Positions 42,587 through 55,786 of a DNA stretch of 64,000 nucleotides are shown piece after piece; the first letter of the stretch is position 1; every line of letters begins with the position of its first letter. This stretch comes from Lineus longissimus (Eukaryota > Nemertea > Pilidiophora > Heteronemertea > Lineidae): the NCBI RefSeq assembly GCF_910592395.1, contig NC_088309.1, forward strand, positions 27,840,599-27,904,598. Reading direction: 5' to 3'. A model generated the notes under the pieces. That model was not told the origin of the DNA, made no database searches, and worked only from the letters and a program-made list of their open reading frames with translations. Position numbers and translations under genes: made by a program.

Positions 42587-43278
42587 GTTGACTTTTTGAT
42601 TAGGCTCGAATGCGATCTCAACTGTTTCACGGGTTGACCCTTTGGGATATGTGTCAGTCGACGCACTGGTTAGAGTGTTCCTTTACGTCCCCATGACATT
42701 AGGTCAAGTTCACCTCCTACTTAAACACGACCAGTGATGTGACTTAAGAGAGTTTTGCTACTTTTGCACGATTTTTTTGCGCAGTCAGTACCAACAGATG
42801 TTGGATGATACGACGCAAGCTTACCAAATGCGAGGTTGCCAGGTAATATCACCCCGCCTTGCGTCGATAGCCTATGACGTCATGCGTTGCCAAAGTGACG
42901 TCACATTCATCCCAACCAGTGGTCGCCGACATCATGACGCCCGTCAAAAGTGCAGATCATAAAAAGGTTGCGCATGCCTCCGACTACGACTATACAACTG
43001 AGTTACAGCTGCCTAGTGTGATATCATTGATCAAAGTGTATTCGTAGTAAAGCCTGTTAACCTCCCACAACCCTACAACCATATGGTCAGCCTTGACCCA
43101 ATGTGTAAATTGATGATTTCATCATTCCAGTGAGTGAGTGACGCGAACCATCCCGGAGGTAAATTTCCACTCAGAAGTGGAGGATGACGATAAAACTACT
43201 TGAAAACTCAAGATCAATATTGTTATTTCATGCTGGGAGGTCTATCAGGCAAGTTTCTGTTTAATTTGTCTGGCGTAC
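42587..43278. promoter_or_regulatory. Head-to-head spacer between kinase and MFS genes
   Basis: The 692 bp between two divergent start codons must hold both 5' UTRs and promoters unless upstream non-coding exons exist. It contains several TGACGT (CRE half-like) sites: TATGACGTCATGCG at about 42866 carries a full TGACGTCA CRE, with a second AGTGACGTCACATTC near 42894. Promoter use is inferred. Confidence 0.55.
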
Positions 43279-46200
43279 ATGGCTCCGTCATCGAGACACG
43301 AGGATGGAAGGATTACTGAAATACAGCTTGACATGGGAGGGACGCACTCTGATCTTGAGGAATCTCAACCACAGGAGAAGAAGAGATCGAAGCTACGAAG
43401 TTTCTTCCAGCTGACAAAGAAGGGCAGTTCACCAGTCAAATGGTCGATTATCTTTATCATATTTGTTGCTCTGGTAAGTAAAAAACGTGTTTAAACTTTT
43501 TTAGTACATACTTTGTCCACTAATTATTTCAATGTTTGACCGGGTAGACTGCTCTGCCGCCGCAATTGCTGCAGTGCCATAGCGCGAGTCCAAGAGAGGG
43601 TGTGTGGAATGCCCCCCCCCCAAGGGTCACCAACAAAACGTCTTTTTCGAGCTTTTCACGATGATTTTCGATGATTTCGATGATTTTCACACAAAAGGAG
43701 GATGTCCCCCCCCCCATGACTGTAATGATGATAAACAATAAATAACTGTCAACTTGCATGGTACCTTTTGTCGTTTCAGTTCGGAAGTTCGTTTGTGATT
43801 ACGTTCCTTTTCCCTTTTCTCCCTCACATGGTGGTGGTAAGTGTGTTTGCTATTATTCATTACTATCATCATTGGGATATTGTTTTTTCCCCATCTGAAA
43901 GGTTGCCGATATACATTTAAATTACTGGTATACCCTCGCTAAAGTTAAAACTTCGGGAAACCTACTTATATGCTTACAGCCTTTTTCATTATTTTTGATG
44001 AATACAAGTGCATGTATTGCTTGACCTGAGGCTGTACCAGTGACATTTAAAATCGAGGTTATCAAGAGCCTGATTCGCGGGAACATGGCACTTGGTGTAG
44101 TTATTTTTAGAGCAGGACAATGATGCTTTAGGAAAATAACAATGCGAAGTGTTGAAAGAACTTAATTGTCAGTGATTAAGTAGGTGAACTCTACTTTAGA
44201 GTGATGGATGACATCTTTCTTCAAGATATGGGTGATGAGGTTTATTTTAAGGAGTTGTAGTTGCAATACGTCATACATAATACTTTATCATGATATTTTA
44301 TCACTTCATCCATCTCCCAAATCAGAAAGTTGGTTTTAATGGATCACATAATGATACCGTGTATCATTGATGATTGATAGCCAATGAAAGGAGACAGTTT
44401 TTTGTCCCCTAGTTGAACTTATTTGCTTTCCGAGAAAGTACTTTTAGTATGTTGAGACTGTTTACATTGCACCTGCCTTCCCGTACAAACCATCAACTAT
44501 CGATAAGTACAGTACCGGCTGTTGGATGGAGTCAGAAGTCCATCAGTCTCTTCTCGTTTTTAGACGCTTGGTTACAGTGAAGAAGAAAAAGGTTACTACG
44601 CTGGTCTTGTTGCATCTTCATTCTTCTTTGGAAGAGTTTTTGGAAGGTAAGCAAAGCTGAGGAGTTTTGTCTTCCAGTAAAACCAGTGGATGGTTCAGTT
44701 TGTTGTTCAAGTGTGCCAGTGGCGTTGCCCCTTCAGCAGATGAGTGTCAGTGAGTATCATCGATTGCCTAGGTGGGCCGTTAGAGGTTGGTGCAAAAGCC
44801 AGACGACCTCCTATTGTGTGCGGTGTTAACGGGTTTGACCAGTCTAGCCAGGGTGGGCTCATAATCAGTGGCCGATCCAGTTAACCTGGTCACCAATGTT
44901 TGTTTTAATGTTACGCTTCCAGCTACTTCTGGGGTTGGCTGTCTGATAGCAAAGGACGTAAGCCCGTGATTCTCATCAACCTGGCGTTGACGGGCATCAC
45001 GACGTTTGGCTTTGGTTTCACAAAGACGTTATGGTTTGCCATAGTTATGAGGTTCATTACAGGAGCAATGAATGGTAAGTTGTTACATCCCTCCCCAGAA
45101 GACACTTCGTCACACTATCCCTCCCAGGAGGACACTTTGTCACATCCCGCCTCAGAAGACACTTTGTCACATCCCTTTTAAGAGGACACTTTGTAACATC
45201 CATCTTACGAGCAGACACTTCTTCACATCCTTCCTCAGAAGACACACGTTCTGACTCCTTCATTCAAAGTTGTCACAACCAGGTACCTGTATGTGTCTTC
45301 TCGCCACCAAAATGATGGGTCATAAGAAAGGGAACCACCTGAGACCACAAGAACTGAATATTCCCAGTTTAAACGTCTGCTGTCTGCTGTTTCCAGGTGT
45401 GATATCAACAGCCAAGTCTGTACTGTACGAAATATCAGATGATACTACACAAGCAATTACGATGTCTTCCATTTCACTTGCGTGGGGGATGGGCATTATC
45501 TTGGGACCAACTGTTGGTGGTACGTAAACCTACACTTTACTCTTATAAGCTTCTATCCAAGTGCAACCCAAGCAGGCCACGAAGAATCAAATTCATACTT
45601 TGTCCTTCAAGGAGAGGGATATCCTTGTCTTTATAGCCTCAACGGCTCCTGGCCTCTGAAATCATAGATGACGACCTGTTGCTGAAACCCAGGTTTAGGT
45701 TACTATGCTAAACCGTTGCCTTCCAGGTTTCCTTGCCAACCCATCAGATAGATACCCCGATGTGTTCCCCCAAGAAGGCTTCTTCAAGGAGTATCCATTC
45801 TTCCTCCCGTGCATGGTTGCCTGCCTCATATCCTTCTTTGCCTTTGTCATTGTTCTCCTCAAACTGCCAGAGACACACACTAAAATACTCAGGTAGGTTG
45901 TGCCTGATTGCCAAGGACACCTAAAATGGTAGAGCTATCGCTCATGTCATTCTGTCTCTACCTCCAAACTAGATGATCTCCTTACATTATGAATTGCTGA
46001 TAGTTCTGTATAGCTGTGGTTCTCATAAGTGCAGCTCAGAGTCACATTGTTCGAATCTTGTAGGCGCATCCAGATGTCGCTGAAATGCCAACCAAGAGGA
46101 CAAAACTCAGGACTGCTAGGTAGACTGTCACACACTCACCAAGAGTACATAGTATCACTCAGATATACCTACGATGATTTTTGTGACTGACGAGGAGGTA

Positions 46201-49200
46201 CCTCGTTAATTTATCTCCTCTATTTTAAAAGGGTTGCGAATTCCTTCTGTCACAAAGGCTACTTTTTCAGACAAAAAAGAGAGAAGGCGAAAAGAGCTGA
46301 GGAGGCTGTGAGCAGAGGAGAGGAAGTAAGGCGACTGCTGGAGGTCGGAAAACATCAAGGCAACGAATCGATCAAGTTCATTAAAGTGCAACTGAAGAGT
46401 GTGATATCCCTCCCTGGAGACATGGCGAAGACGCTGCATCTAAAGACATCAGAAAGCTGCGGTAAGTTTTCGGAGCACGTGATGAAGCGTCCTCGCACTT
46501 ATAGTTGCTCTGCTAAAATGGAGACGAACTCCAATCGGAATGATGGTCTCAGGAAGAGGACATCGTGTGAGGAGGCAGTGGATTGCACACTAGTACGCTC
46601 ACAGTCTGCTCCACTGATGAGGATGGACTCGACTGCTGCAGTGGCTGGACAGGGCCAGGGAGGACAGTGCAGGCCAACGACGTCAAGCCTTTGCTCGCGG
46701 TGGTTAACTGAGAGTGGATCTCTATTAAAACTGTTACGGTTAGTAGCTTGATGATGAGAACTAAAAAGACGATTGTTGCCATGATTTCAAAGAAATTGAT
46801 TGCGGCAAGTTTGTCATGCTACAGATGAAAACATTTCTTAGCCCAAATATTTTTTTCTCACTTGTTTTTTTTTCTGCTCAAAATGAAGAAGCAGGATCAG
46901 CCCCTAAAATATTTTGGCTTTGAAATTTTTCAAGAATTGTGAGCTTATGGTTCAACAATTTTGATGGGAAAACCTAATCATGCATTTTGTCCCCAGATTT
47001 TCAACTTCACTAACGCGACCACCCCGGTAATGCGACCATTCAACTTCGGTCCCATGAGTGGTCATGTTACCGGGGTTCCACTGTAGTTCTCAAAATACAG
47101 GGAACCTTGTCAAATTGATGTTCAAACTACTTGAGTTGTGACAGTGTCGGTAGGCCCTACTGCCACAATCACTGAATGTGACTGGGATTCTTTGAATTAG
47201 AAGAACCCAGTACAACTTGGTGTCTGTGTCTGTGTCTGTGACACACACGGTGTGCTGCCCAGGTTACAAACAAACATTTCCTGAACTCTGTTTCAATAAT
47301 TGAATTGCAGGATGCGAGATGTCCAGAAGAGTGTTGGGATCTATACATTACTGTCCTTTGCTGTTGTTGGCTATGATCAAATATTTGCGATTTGGTCTTC
47401 TACAGATCCAATGTATGGTAGGTAGCCACATCCTCTTGCAAACAGGGCCTTCAACACGACTTCTCCTTAAGTATGGTATCGAGTGAAATGGCTGTATATT
47501 GTCAGGATGAGGTAGCCATTGCTCGTATCATTTGCAAGCTTGCTCTCACACCAGTTAGAGACGATAGTCTTGGAAGAACAGACATGTCTTCGTAGACCAC
47601 AGGAGACCGGTGTCTCTCTTGGAGGAGACATGTCTTTGGAGACAACAGGAGCCTGGTGTCTTTCTTGGAGAATACATGAATTTGGAGACAACAGGAGCCT
47701 GGTGTCTTCCTTGGAGGAGACATGTCTTTATAGACCGCAGAAGACGAGTTCCCCCTCCGAGGAGGCTTGCCTTTGTTAACAGCCATGCCATATGGGCAAT
47801 TCCTCTGAATGTAGGACTGTCTTTAAAATGCCATGTCATTAGGAGATGAATATCTCTCAGAGAGGGATGCTCCTTCGGGGAGACTGTCTTTGTTGACACA
47901 AGACATTGAATGTATACATCACTCTATCAAGTCATAATCAAGTGACTCTTTTCAGGTGGTCTTGGGTTCACCCCTGTTCAGATTGGCTTAGCGATTGGAG
48001 GAGTTTCTGTGCCACTGTTAATGCTGCAGTTATTCATCTTCCCCAAGTTGGAGGCAACGCTAGGAGCCAAGCGGGTAGGCTTCTACACAATCTAAGTAAC
48101 TCTTCATATAGCCTACAAATATCGTATTTAACCAAGTAGCTTTCCTCAACGATACCAAACTGCCAATGTCAGGGCTTCTGATTAACTTGAATATGGCAAC
48201 TAATGTAGAAGCAGCCTGTGCCCTTCTCATCACTCTCTCCATTTGAAATATTTCCAACCTTTTCAGACGAATCATTGGTGCTGTTTCATCTTAATGATTC
48301 TGATCACAGCCACCCCAGTCATGTCCGCCTTGGTTGACAAGTAAGTGATATCAATTAAGATATAGACGGTCCAGACAGCTGCCCCCTTCACCATTCACGA
48401 AGTGTCTTAAAAACAACTGTGAATGATGTTCACGACATCCTCAGCCTGGCTGGAACTGTCCTCACTGAGGACCTGTGGCTTATTCACCCACACCTGCCAC
48501 TATTTAACTTGGCAACACAATTTGCCATTGGAACAGTCTGTTCAACGATTTCGATACTGGGATGTCCAGCGACAAATGGCAGGACCACATTTAGGAGAGA
48601 ACTGTCCACTGTGTATTACTGTTGGACCTAACTTACACAAATTTTATAAGATCTGTGACCTTATTAATTACTTGTCTTTGCTTTCAGACCAGTGCCACTA
48701 TGGTTAATGCTGCTAGTGATCCTTGCCCCGAACAGGATTGCTACAATCTGCTGTTTCACATCCATGGCACTGTTCATAAACAACTCAGTACCACCAGAGC
48801 ATGCAGGCGCCGTCAATGGACTGTCGGTGACATTTGCCGCAACAGCAAGGTCAGTGGGTGTTACAACATGAGGGACGAGCAAGATCACTGGTGGGGTTAG
48901 ACGAACAAGCTCAGCCGGGTCTTAATGAAATTCGAGGTCAGGGCAGTTGATGTCTTTCTGTCAAGGTACTGGGCTGAAGTCTGAAGAAGAGGCCAAGTCA
49001 GAAGGAGCAAAATCTCCCAGAACCAATTTCATATTTGAGACATTTTTGTTCTTTATTTCCAGAGCCATTGCTCCACTAGCCTGTGGCAGTATCTACGCAT
49101 GGTCCATTGTCCAGGACTACGGTTATCCTATTGATGTCAATCTTATGTTTATCATCTTTGGCCTGGTCTACATGGCTGCCGTCATCTTCAACCTCTTCAT

Positions 49201-49417
49201 TCCCGAGAGGTTGAACAAGCAAAGGAAGAAGAGGAAGAGGATGGAACCCACAGATGATACGAAAGCCATTCAGCAACCAGGATTGCAAAGAAATCAAGCT
49301 GACAGTAAAAGTAGTCCATGTGCAGTTGAGAAGCATGATGGGTTGCGTGGAATTGAGATTGTATTTGAGGAGGAATGTCCTGATGAGGACGCGGAAACAC
49401 AGAGAGAGAGACATTGA
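43279..49417 (+). CDS. Major facilitator superfamily transporter, ZIFL-like
   Basis: Twelve exons: 43279-43473, 43780-43836, 44564-44646, 44923-45074, 45397-45519, 45727-45892, 46271-46738, 47311-47417, 47956-48074, 48267-48340, 48688-48849, 49063-49417; 686 aa with all phases consistent. The N-terminal half has the MFS loop 2-3 signature as SDSKGRKP and the TM4-5 stretch WGMGIILGPTVGG. A cytosolic loop of about 160 residues, starting RQKREKAKRAEEA, separates the halves. The C-terminal half reads YGGLGFTPVQIGLAIGG and FPKLEATLGAKR, closest in memory to plant ZIFL and fungal multidrug-type carriers. The tail is charged. A proton-driven exporter of small organic molecules is plausible; the substrate is unknown. 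The start Met follows directly after a stop-containing leader and precedes a hydrophilic N-terminus. Confidence 0.9.
45079..45250. repeat. About 32 bp minisatellite in an MFS-gene intron
   Basis: Five to six imperfect units with GAAGACACTTTGTCACATCC as the core lie directly after the donor of exon 4. The open frames at 44966-45181 and 45057-45263 come from this repeat. Confidence 0.85.
47581..47750. repeat. 46 bp minisatellite in an MFS-gene intron
   Basis: Anchors GACCACAGGA, GACAACAGGA, GACAACAGGA and GACCGCAGAA fall at 47595, 47641, 47687 and 47733, exactly 46 bp apart. It lies in the intron between 47417 and 47956. Several long open frames on both strands here are repeat artefacts. Confidence 0.93.
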
Positions 49418-49845
49418 TGACAACTGCTTGTATAGGCCGTCTATTATCATCAATGACAACTTTTTAAACAAACATTACTAGTACAAGGAATGACTGATAA
49501 TGTAATTTATGATATCGATTCCTTGTCCAATATTTATTCAGTGATCATGGCTGTCAATATTCATATCAGACAGATCTGACGGCTGGTGTTTAGTTTCACC
49601 ACGATTCCCAATCATGGGTTGATAACGCTTGGTTTAAACTAACAGTCCATATTCCAAGGTGCATCAACCGAGGACCGTTCATTCAATGAATGTCTACTGA
49701 TTCAATAGATAATTTCCTGTATTAAAAAGTGTATCATTCTGCTATAAGTTATTAGATGTATCAGTATTTTTAGGCTACTTATGACTTTGTATCAATCTGT
49801 GTAGGTTACATGATTTGTCCTATTGTTTGTTACCACTGTAATAAA
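49418..49845 (+). other. 3' UTR of MFS gene with poly(A) signal
   Basis: AATAAA at 49840-49845 lies about 425 nt after the stop codon. It faces the UBAP1 signal at 50014, so the two genes converge tightly. Confidence 0.6.
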
Positions 49846-50013
49846 CTGACTTGTACTATTCCTGACGAGGTTTCTATCAATCCTGATGCTTCGCAGCCAA
49901 GTACTCCTTAACCTCCACATGAAACTGATGGATAGTAATCGCACTGAGTTAGAAAATGTCTTGGATTGCACACTTGAAAACAATAATGGAAAAGCATTTC
50001 AATGACCTTTCTA

Positions 50014-51341
50014 TTTATTGCATCAGCAAAAAGCAGTACAGTACCGAAGTTGATAATCATCCTTGGCATAACATTTCATGTGCTTTCGATCCAAAGCACA
50101 TACAAGATAAGATTTACAAGCGTAAGAAATAATAATTACAAGCTTCAGGTCAAATGTACATCTGCTGGAGTCCCACTGCTTCATGATTTTCATCACTACA
50201 TGTACATACCACAGACAAGTCTGTTCGGTACACCACAGGCACCTCATATGATCACCAGAGATCCCAATCCCCTCTCATCCCCCAACCATGTGCATCGTTT
50301 AACAGGAGTGCAAAGCTGAGGTCAATGATGATCAGAAAGGAAAACAGTCTCATCATTAAACAGTTGTGGAGCTCTTGGTGTGGGGAAACAAAATGACAAC
50401 CTAAGTCAGCTTTTGATTTTTCCGATATCAGCTAAGTTTGGCCTCTTCACCACAAAAGGGACTCTTCTGGGAAGAGGTGAATGCATCCCCCTGAAAACCT
50501 TTGTTCAACTTCAAATCATCTGTACAAATGTTACAATGCAGTTTGTGAGGACCAAGTCTATGTTCATCATGCAGCATTGACATCACAATGACAAAAGCAC
50601 AAAGGACAACACAAGTCCAGGGTAATACAAGAGTAGAGAGGATCAGGTGAACACTAAAAACATACTGGCAACCATTTCCCGACTGATCAAAACCAGCAAC
50701 ACTGTGAAAAACCTGATTGCCCTCTGCTCTTTAACAAGTTACGAGACAACACGGAACAACAAAATAATTATCACAGCACTTAATAGATTACTAAGTTCAG
50801 CATCGGCTGACCAAAGGCAATCAATGTTTTTAAAAATCTATCTGGCAATGTAATGTACAATGTGAGTCTCTATAAGGGACTCATTTGTAGGCATTGTCCT
50901 GCTTTGGAAATCTCAACTGACTGTAATTTGTACAAAATTCCACATATCATATGTACACAAATACATGCAATCATAAGAATTGAAATAAAACCTACACTTC
51001 ACAGGTCAAACATGATTTAGACATCTATACTTATACAGTGTCAAATAAACTCTCCCCAATTCCTTGGCAGTTTACTCCAAGAAGGATTCCAATAGGGTAC
51101 ACATATCATCACTCCACTGTAACAGGCCGCGTTGCGATGCAATACCCCAGTGACAGTCATTATATCCTCCTGCATGAGCGAAGGTTCGAGAGGTTACTGC
51201 TACAGATCTTATTAGTGATAACATAGCACTTTTTACAGCTGACTAATGTTGCCAATCACTTGGTTCGTGTTTGACAGAGCAAGACACAGGGTGCATGAAT
51301 ATAGACTAAATCACGGCCACGACATCTACAAGGTGCCAGTG
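50014..51341 (-). other. 3' UTR of UBAP1
   Basis: On the minus strand the sequence after the UBAP1 stop has no recognisable exon, and an AATAAA is found at 50014-50019. A UTR of about 1.3 kb is inferred. Closer alternative signals were not excluded. Confidence 0.5.
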
Positions 51342-54300
51342 TCATGCTGTGAGATAATCTAATGCCTTGTCTCTATTGTTATCATGCATCACTAGCGCTT
51401 CTCGGACTTTCTCGTGATCAAATCCAAGTTCTTGGAATTGTGACTGAAGTTCCAGGTAATTCTGGGCCTGGAATGAAAAGAAACACATAAAAGCTGCATC
51501 CTATTTATTACAAAACAGTAGATGAATAGGGATTATAAACAGTAGATGAATAGGGATTATAAACAGTAGATGAATAGGGATTATAAACATAGGAATCTTT
51601 GTTGGGGCTTCATGAAGTTGGAAGTCATTTTGACATGCTCAATTATAAAGGTCACAAATTCCAAGTCAAAGTCCACCAAATTTGCATAGCAGGTGAAATG
51701 TTGGAGAAGCTCAATTAATTTCCAAACTTAAAAGATTTGAGATGCTGATTTTTGGAAATCCTACCTTTTCTAGATCATTATCAAAAAGAAGCAAGGACGT
51801 TTCTGCATCTTCTGTGGAGAAGCCATTCTCCGCTAATCTGGTCACCTGACAAAGATGGTCAACAACCTGAAGAAACAAATAATCAGGCTGAGAAATAGTG
51901 TCAAACATGTCACAATGCAAATCAACAACTTTTAAAGGGATCACCTTGTGAGTCAATACAACATAATGCTGGTTTCGCAAAACACAAAAACTTGTACCTC
52001 ATTCGAGTTTGAGAAATCCAGGATTCCTGGCTTTTGGAAACAATGCCCCATTGGCATTGTACACATCAACCCTCATTGTAACTCGAAATTGATGACGAAA
52101 TCAGCAAAATAAGATTAGTTCTCCTCACTGGGTGATGATGAAGACAAGTTTTGCCAATAGTGATACAAACTACAACATCGACTTCTGATCTCAACTCACC
52201 TGTTTTCCATCAGCACCAAGTTTCTGCACAGCCCTTGCCACCTGTGCCCTCGGAAATCCCATGTCAGTGATTGACATCGTAAACTGTTGCTCCTCCCGTG
52301 AAAGCCTGGCAAACGGGTCAGGAAGTGACGCTGTGGGACTCTCGGAACTCGTCGGGGTACTGCCACGACTTGTATCTGAGACGCTGTTTCTCATGTTCGT
52401 GGAGGGTGGAAGTGGCGAGTATCTGTTCCAGGTCTGAAAGAGACAAGGCTCAACTACATAGATAATGGTCTAATGTCGAACTGAAGAATTATGGTATTTT
52501 TCACTGTGGAGCTCTCATTTCACCTGAAGCCTCGGTTTTGACCAACTTTTTAGCTCCGCCCTCGCGTTGTTTGGTGAGGCAACCAATACCTCTAATTTGG
52601 TAAATAAATACAAACATTCTTGGTACTGGAAGAGTAAAGACAAATCCTCAGATTTTGAAAACTGCACCAGGCAAGAACCATTATCTCACCATGCACAATC
52701 CCTAATAATATTGATTTGCTGTATCCATGTTGATTCACTATAATCCTACAGTTGTCATAGCCATACAAATACAATTGTACAAATACTTGTAGGCCAAAGC
52801 TAGAAAGCCTGTGTGAAAGGATTATGCTGTATGAATAATACCAACATGTGCACACAATCAAGATAACCTGTCACAATGTAAATTGCTTTATTTTTGTAGG
52901 GAGAATAATGGTCTTGTTACCTCCAAAACTGACTCTGTCATGTCCCTTGATTTGGACGAAACTACTACACAAGTAACTCGTATCTGTTTGCGACACTAAT
53001 TTTCATAATTCACAGACATTGAGACAAGTCATTTCAATAGAAAACAATGTAACTTGGACCAAATTGCTTGATTGCATTATATTATAGAGGTCTAGTGGTG
53101 ATAGGACAAGACAAAGAAGTTTTATCTAAGAGACAGAGTGTAGAAAACAACACTTACATCAATTGAACCTACCTGCTGATTCGAGGGTCGAGGGGGAGGC
53201 GAATGTGACAAGAGATAAGAAGCTTTCGAACCGTCATCCAACTTTGATATATCTGGGGTACTCCTGGCACTACGGAGACCAGACAGTGGCCTCGTAGAGT
53301 AATCCTCTTTGTGGTATTCACAGTTTGGACCAGTCAGCCCATATGAACAGGAGGCATTAAAAGACTGAGCCATGATATGACTCGGGTCTTTTACTGATGG
53401 TAATAAATCCTCAGTGGCTGCAATGGAATGCCGCACATATGGATTTAAATTGTTCCGGGTGGCAATAGTTGGAATTGAATCTCGATCAAAACTACTGTAC
53501 TTTGCAAAGTTATCTAAGTTACTGTCTTGTGAATACATCGGTCCATTTTGAATGTTCCTGTCTGGTATTTTAGGCAGGCCACCCGCAGATCCGATAGGTG
53601 GCAAGGGATTGCCTTTTGATCCTATTCCACGATGTAAAACAACATTAGCACTGATATTCGGCAACGAGTAGCGATCAGTTCTCGCAGAGACGTTAGTAAC
53701 AGCACCATGTTTTATACCATCATTGCTCAATCTGCTCGTTTTGTCATTAACATGTTCACCACTAAAACTTGAAGGTTGTTGTCCTTGGATAACATGAGAA
53801 CCGTGAGTGGGTGGAGGCTCTGCATTGGCATTGTTCAAGCTAAATGAAACACTTTGGCCAGCCGTATTGATTTCTGGTTGAGGTGAGATTCGGCGCTGGC
53901 GAGTAACGTTTCCACCAGGCTCTGGAGAGGGTTGGATGTCTGGAGCAGCTTGAGTGGCAGACGTTGGTGGTTCATCTCCATTGACTAAAGATGGCGATGT
54001 GGCACTCGTGTCCTCCACTGGAGATTTTGTGTGCTGTGTCTGAGCTACTTGTAAGACCTTCCCCAATTCTGCCATGTCATCCAAAACCTCCAGTTCAAGG
54101 TCATCAAATGGATCTTCAACTGTTTCAAAATCCCGGATTCTGAAGGCTTTTGTCTCTTGTTTAGGAGTTGCCCTTCTAGCTGGAATAATGGGCGTTGGTT
54201 GTAAGATAGTTGAACTGAAAGGCAGGACAAAGGCCTTAGAGGCATTCTGATCAGTGACTGCTGGATTTAAATTGTCTTGTCGAGCAAAGGAACTAGAATT

Positions 54301-55549
54301 GTTCTCATAAGATGTCCCTTGTTCTGCGTGAGTAGGCTCTGAAGGGAGACTATGCGGTACTCCAGCAGAACCATCGAATTCATCAGATTCATTGAGATTT
54401 GCTGTGTTCTCGAGAGTCATTGCTCGGGAAAAGTCCTCAATGGTTGAACCGATCTGTTCGACCTTGGCTCGGTCCTCGGCAGCCTCTGCCTCCACCATGG
54501 ACGCATACTTCTCCAGGACTGCGGCCTCCAAATTGAAGTCATACTGGAAAGACACAGAGTGAGAAAAACTGATTCAATTAAGTTGAAAGAGTAGACTTGA
54601 AACGCAGACACTTTTGCTTCTGCCTTTCGTTGACTGTCATTCATTTGTTAGATTGTACTGAAAAAGTTGTGAGCTACTAAAATTTATCCCACATGTTGTC
54701 TTACAATGATTTTCTGACTGACACAAGAATGGTTTTTTAACTGGAATCTCAACATCTTCTTTACCAACAACTTAGTGTTTCCTTGGCTCTAGAGTTGGTC
54801 AAATCTCACCACTTTGCTACATACCTCATCTTCAAGAACATCGCAGACGTGCCTTGGCTCAAAAGCAGCAGACGATAGAAGAACCTGAAAGAAACAATTC
54901 AATGATTCAATGATTCAATGACCTTCTGTTTGCATTGTATTAGATGAAGGAATACTTTCAATACCAAATAAAAAATGGAAGAGTGAGCAGTTGTATTGTG
55001 CTTTGAAGCAATATTACTGTTTATGAAGGTAAATTGTTGAACACATACCCGAGCAGGAGGTCTGTATTTTTCAGCGATAACAATAGGGACACCATCTAAG
55101 GATGAAGGACCACCTGGAAATAAACACTTGAAAACTTACTGACAACAAGTTCTGAGGACAAGTGTAGTATCCGAGAAGAAACAGGTGGGAAAATATTTAA
55201 CAATAAAATATATGGCTGCCAAACTGAAGCTTAGTTTTCAATCCCTCAGACTCGATGGTCATATTCGCTTGGTGGTATCTCAATGTCCTGCTCATGTGAC
55301 AGGTATAAGCAGACCTAAGTCAGTGCAAGTGAGTTTAGTACGAGATAGTTTGAATTGCAGCCTATCATCTAGTCAATTTCTTGTTTTTGGTTGCCAGCAC
55401 TGAAATCTACTGCTATCCTGTTCATTGGTGGGCATTAAGTTGGTACCTGACAAGTTTCAGCTAAAACCAGTCAAATTTTACTCACAGAATCACCTACACT
55501 TACCAGTAGATAATTGACCATATTCTCTATAAGCTTCTCTATAGGACAT
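51342..55549 (-). CDS. UBAP1: Ubiquitin-associated protein 1, ESCRT-I subunit
   Basis: Endosomal sorting subunit that links ESCRT-I to ubiquitinated cargo. Seven coding exons, high to low: 55504-55549, 55049-55113, 54825-54884, 53173-54543, 52200-52433, 51765-51866, 51342-51467; 667 aa against 502 in human. The N-terminal UMA region is seen as SLDGVPIVIAEKYRPPAR and, after exon 3, YDFNLEAAVLE. A central conserved patch reads DFETVEDPFDDLELEVLDD, matching the human DFECEEDPFDNLEL region. The middle is a long Ser/Pro/Asn-rich disordered stretch, which explains the extra length. The C-terminus holds the overlapping UBA repeats: TDMGFPRAQVARAVQKLG, RLAENGFSTEDAETSLLLF, and FQELGFDHEKVREALVMH ending in DYLTA. 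It is head-to-head with an unnamed gene (240 bp between starts). Confidence 0.96.
51517..51588. repeat. 24 bp tandem repeat, three copies, in UBAP1 intron
   Basis: Three identical 24 bp units containing AGTAGATGAATAGGGATTAT begin at 51517, 51541 and 51565, in the last UBAP1 intron. Perfect identity suggests a recent expansion that may vary between individuals. Confidence 0.95.
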
Positions 55550-55786
55550 AGTGACCTCACTGAAACTGAACAAAGTTCAAATTAGACCATAACAAGGTGA
55601 AACATTTTAAAAAGAGGTGACTATAGCGACTACACCAGGGGGAGTAGTGGCCTATGATGAAACTACCCGATTCCTGACGTCACCAGTGTTTGTAAGGCCC
55701 AATGGGAGCTACTCAATGGCTACTCGTTCAGCAGACTAGACTTGTTGCCTCTGCCTGTCTTTGATGTCGATCCTGAAGCTGAATTC
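55550..55786. promoter_or_regulatory. Divergent promoter region, UBAP1 / unnamed gene
   Basis: 237 bp between start codons of opposite genes. Both transcripts presumably start here. The frame upstream of the + strand Met stays open for about 45 codons but has no Met, so it is more likely 5' leader than coding sequence. No TATA box was seen. Confidence 0.55.

Noticed and set aside
45057-45263. Minus-strand frame rich in KRDVTKCPL repeats
   Set aside because: It is the antisense translation of the 32 bp minisatellite in an MFS-gene intron.
47581-47750. Regular repeats with spacers resembling a CRISPR array
   Set aside because: Units are contiguous and imperfect with no unique spacers, and the setting is a eukaryotic intron.
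47502-47899. Several frames of 79-114 codons on both strands
   Set aside because: All arise from the 46 bp minisatellite; the flanking MFS exons splice cleanly over it.
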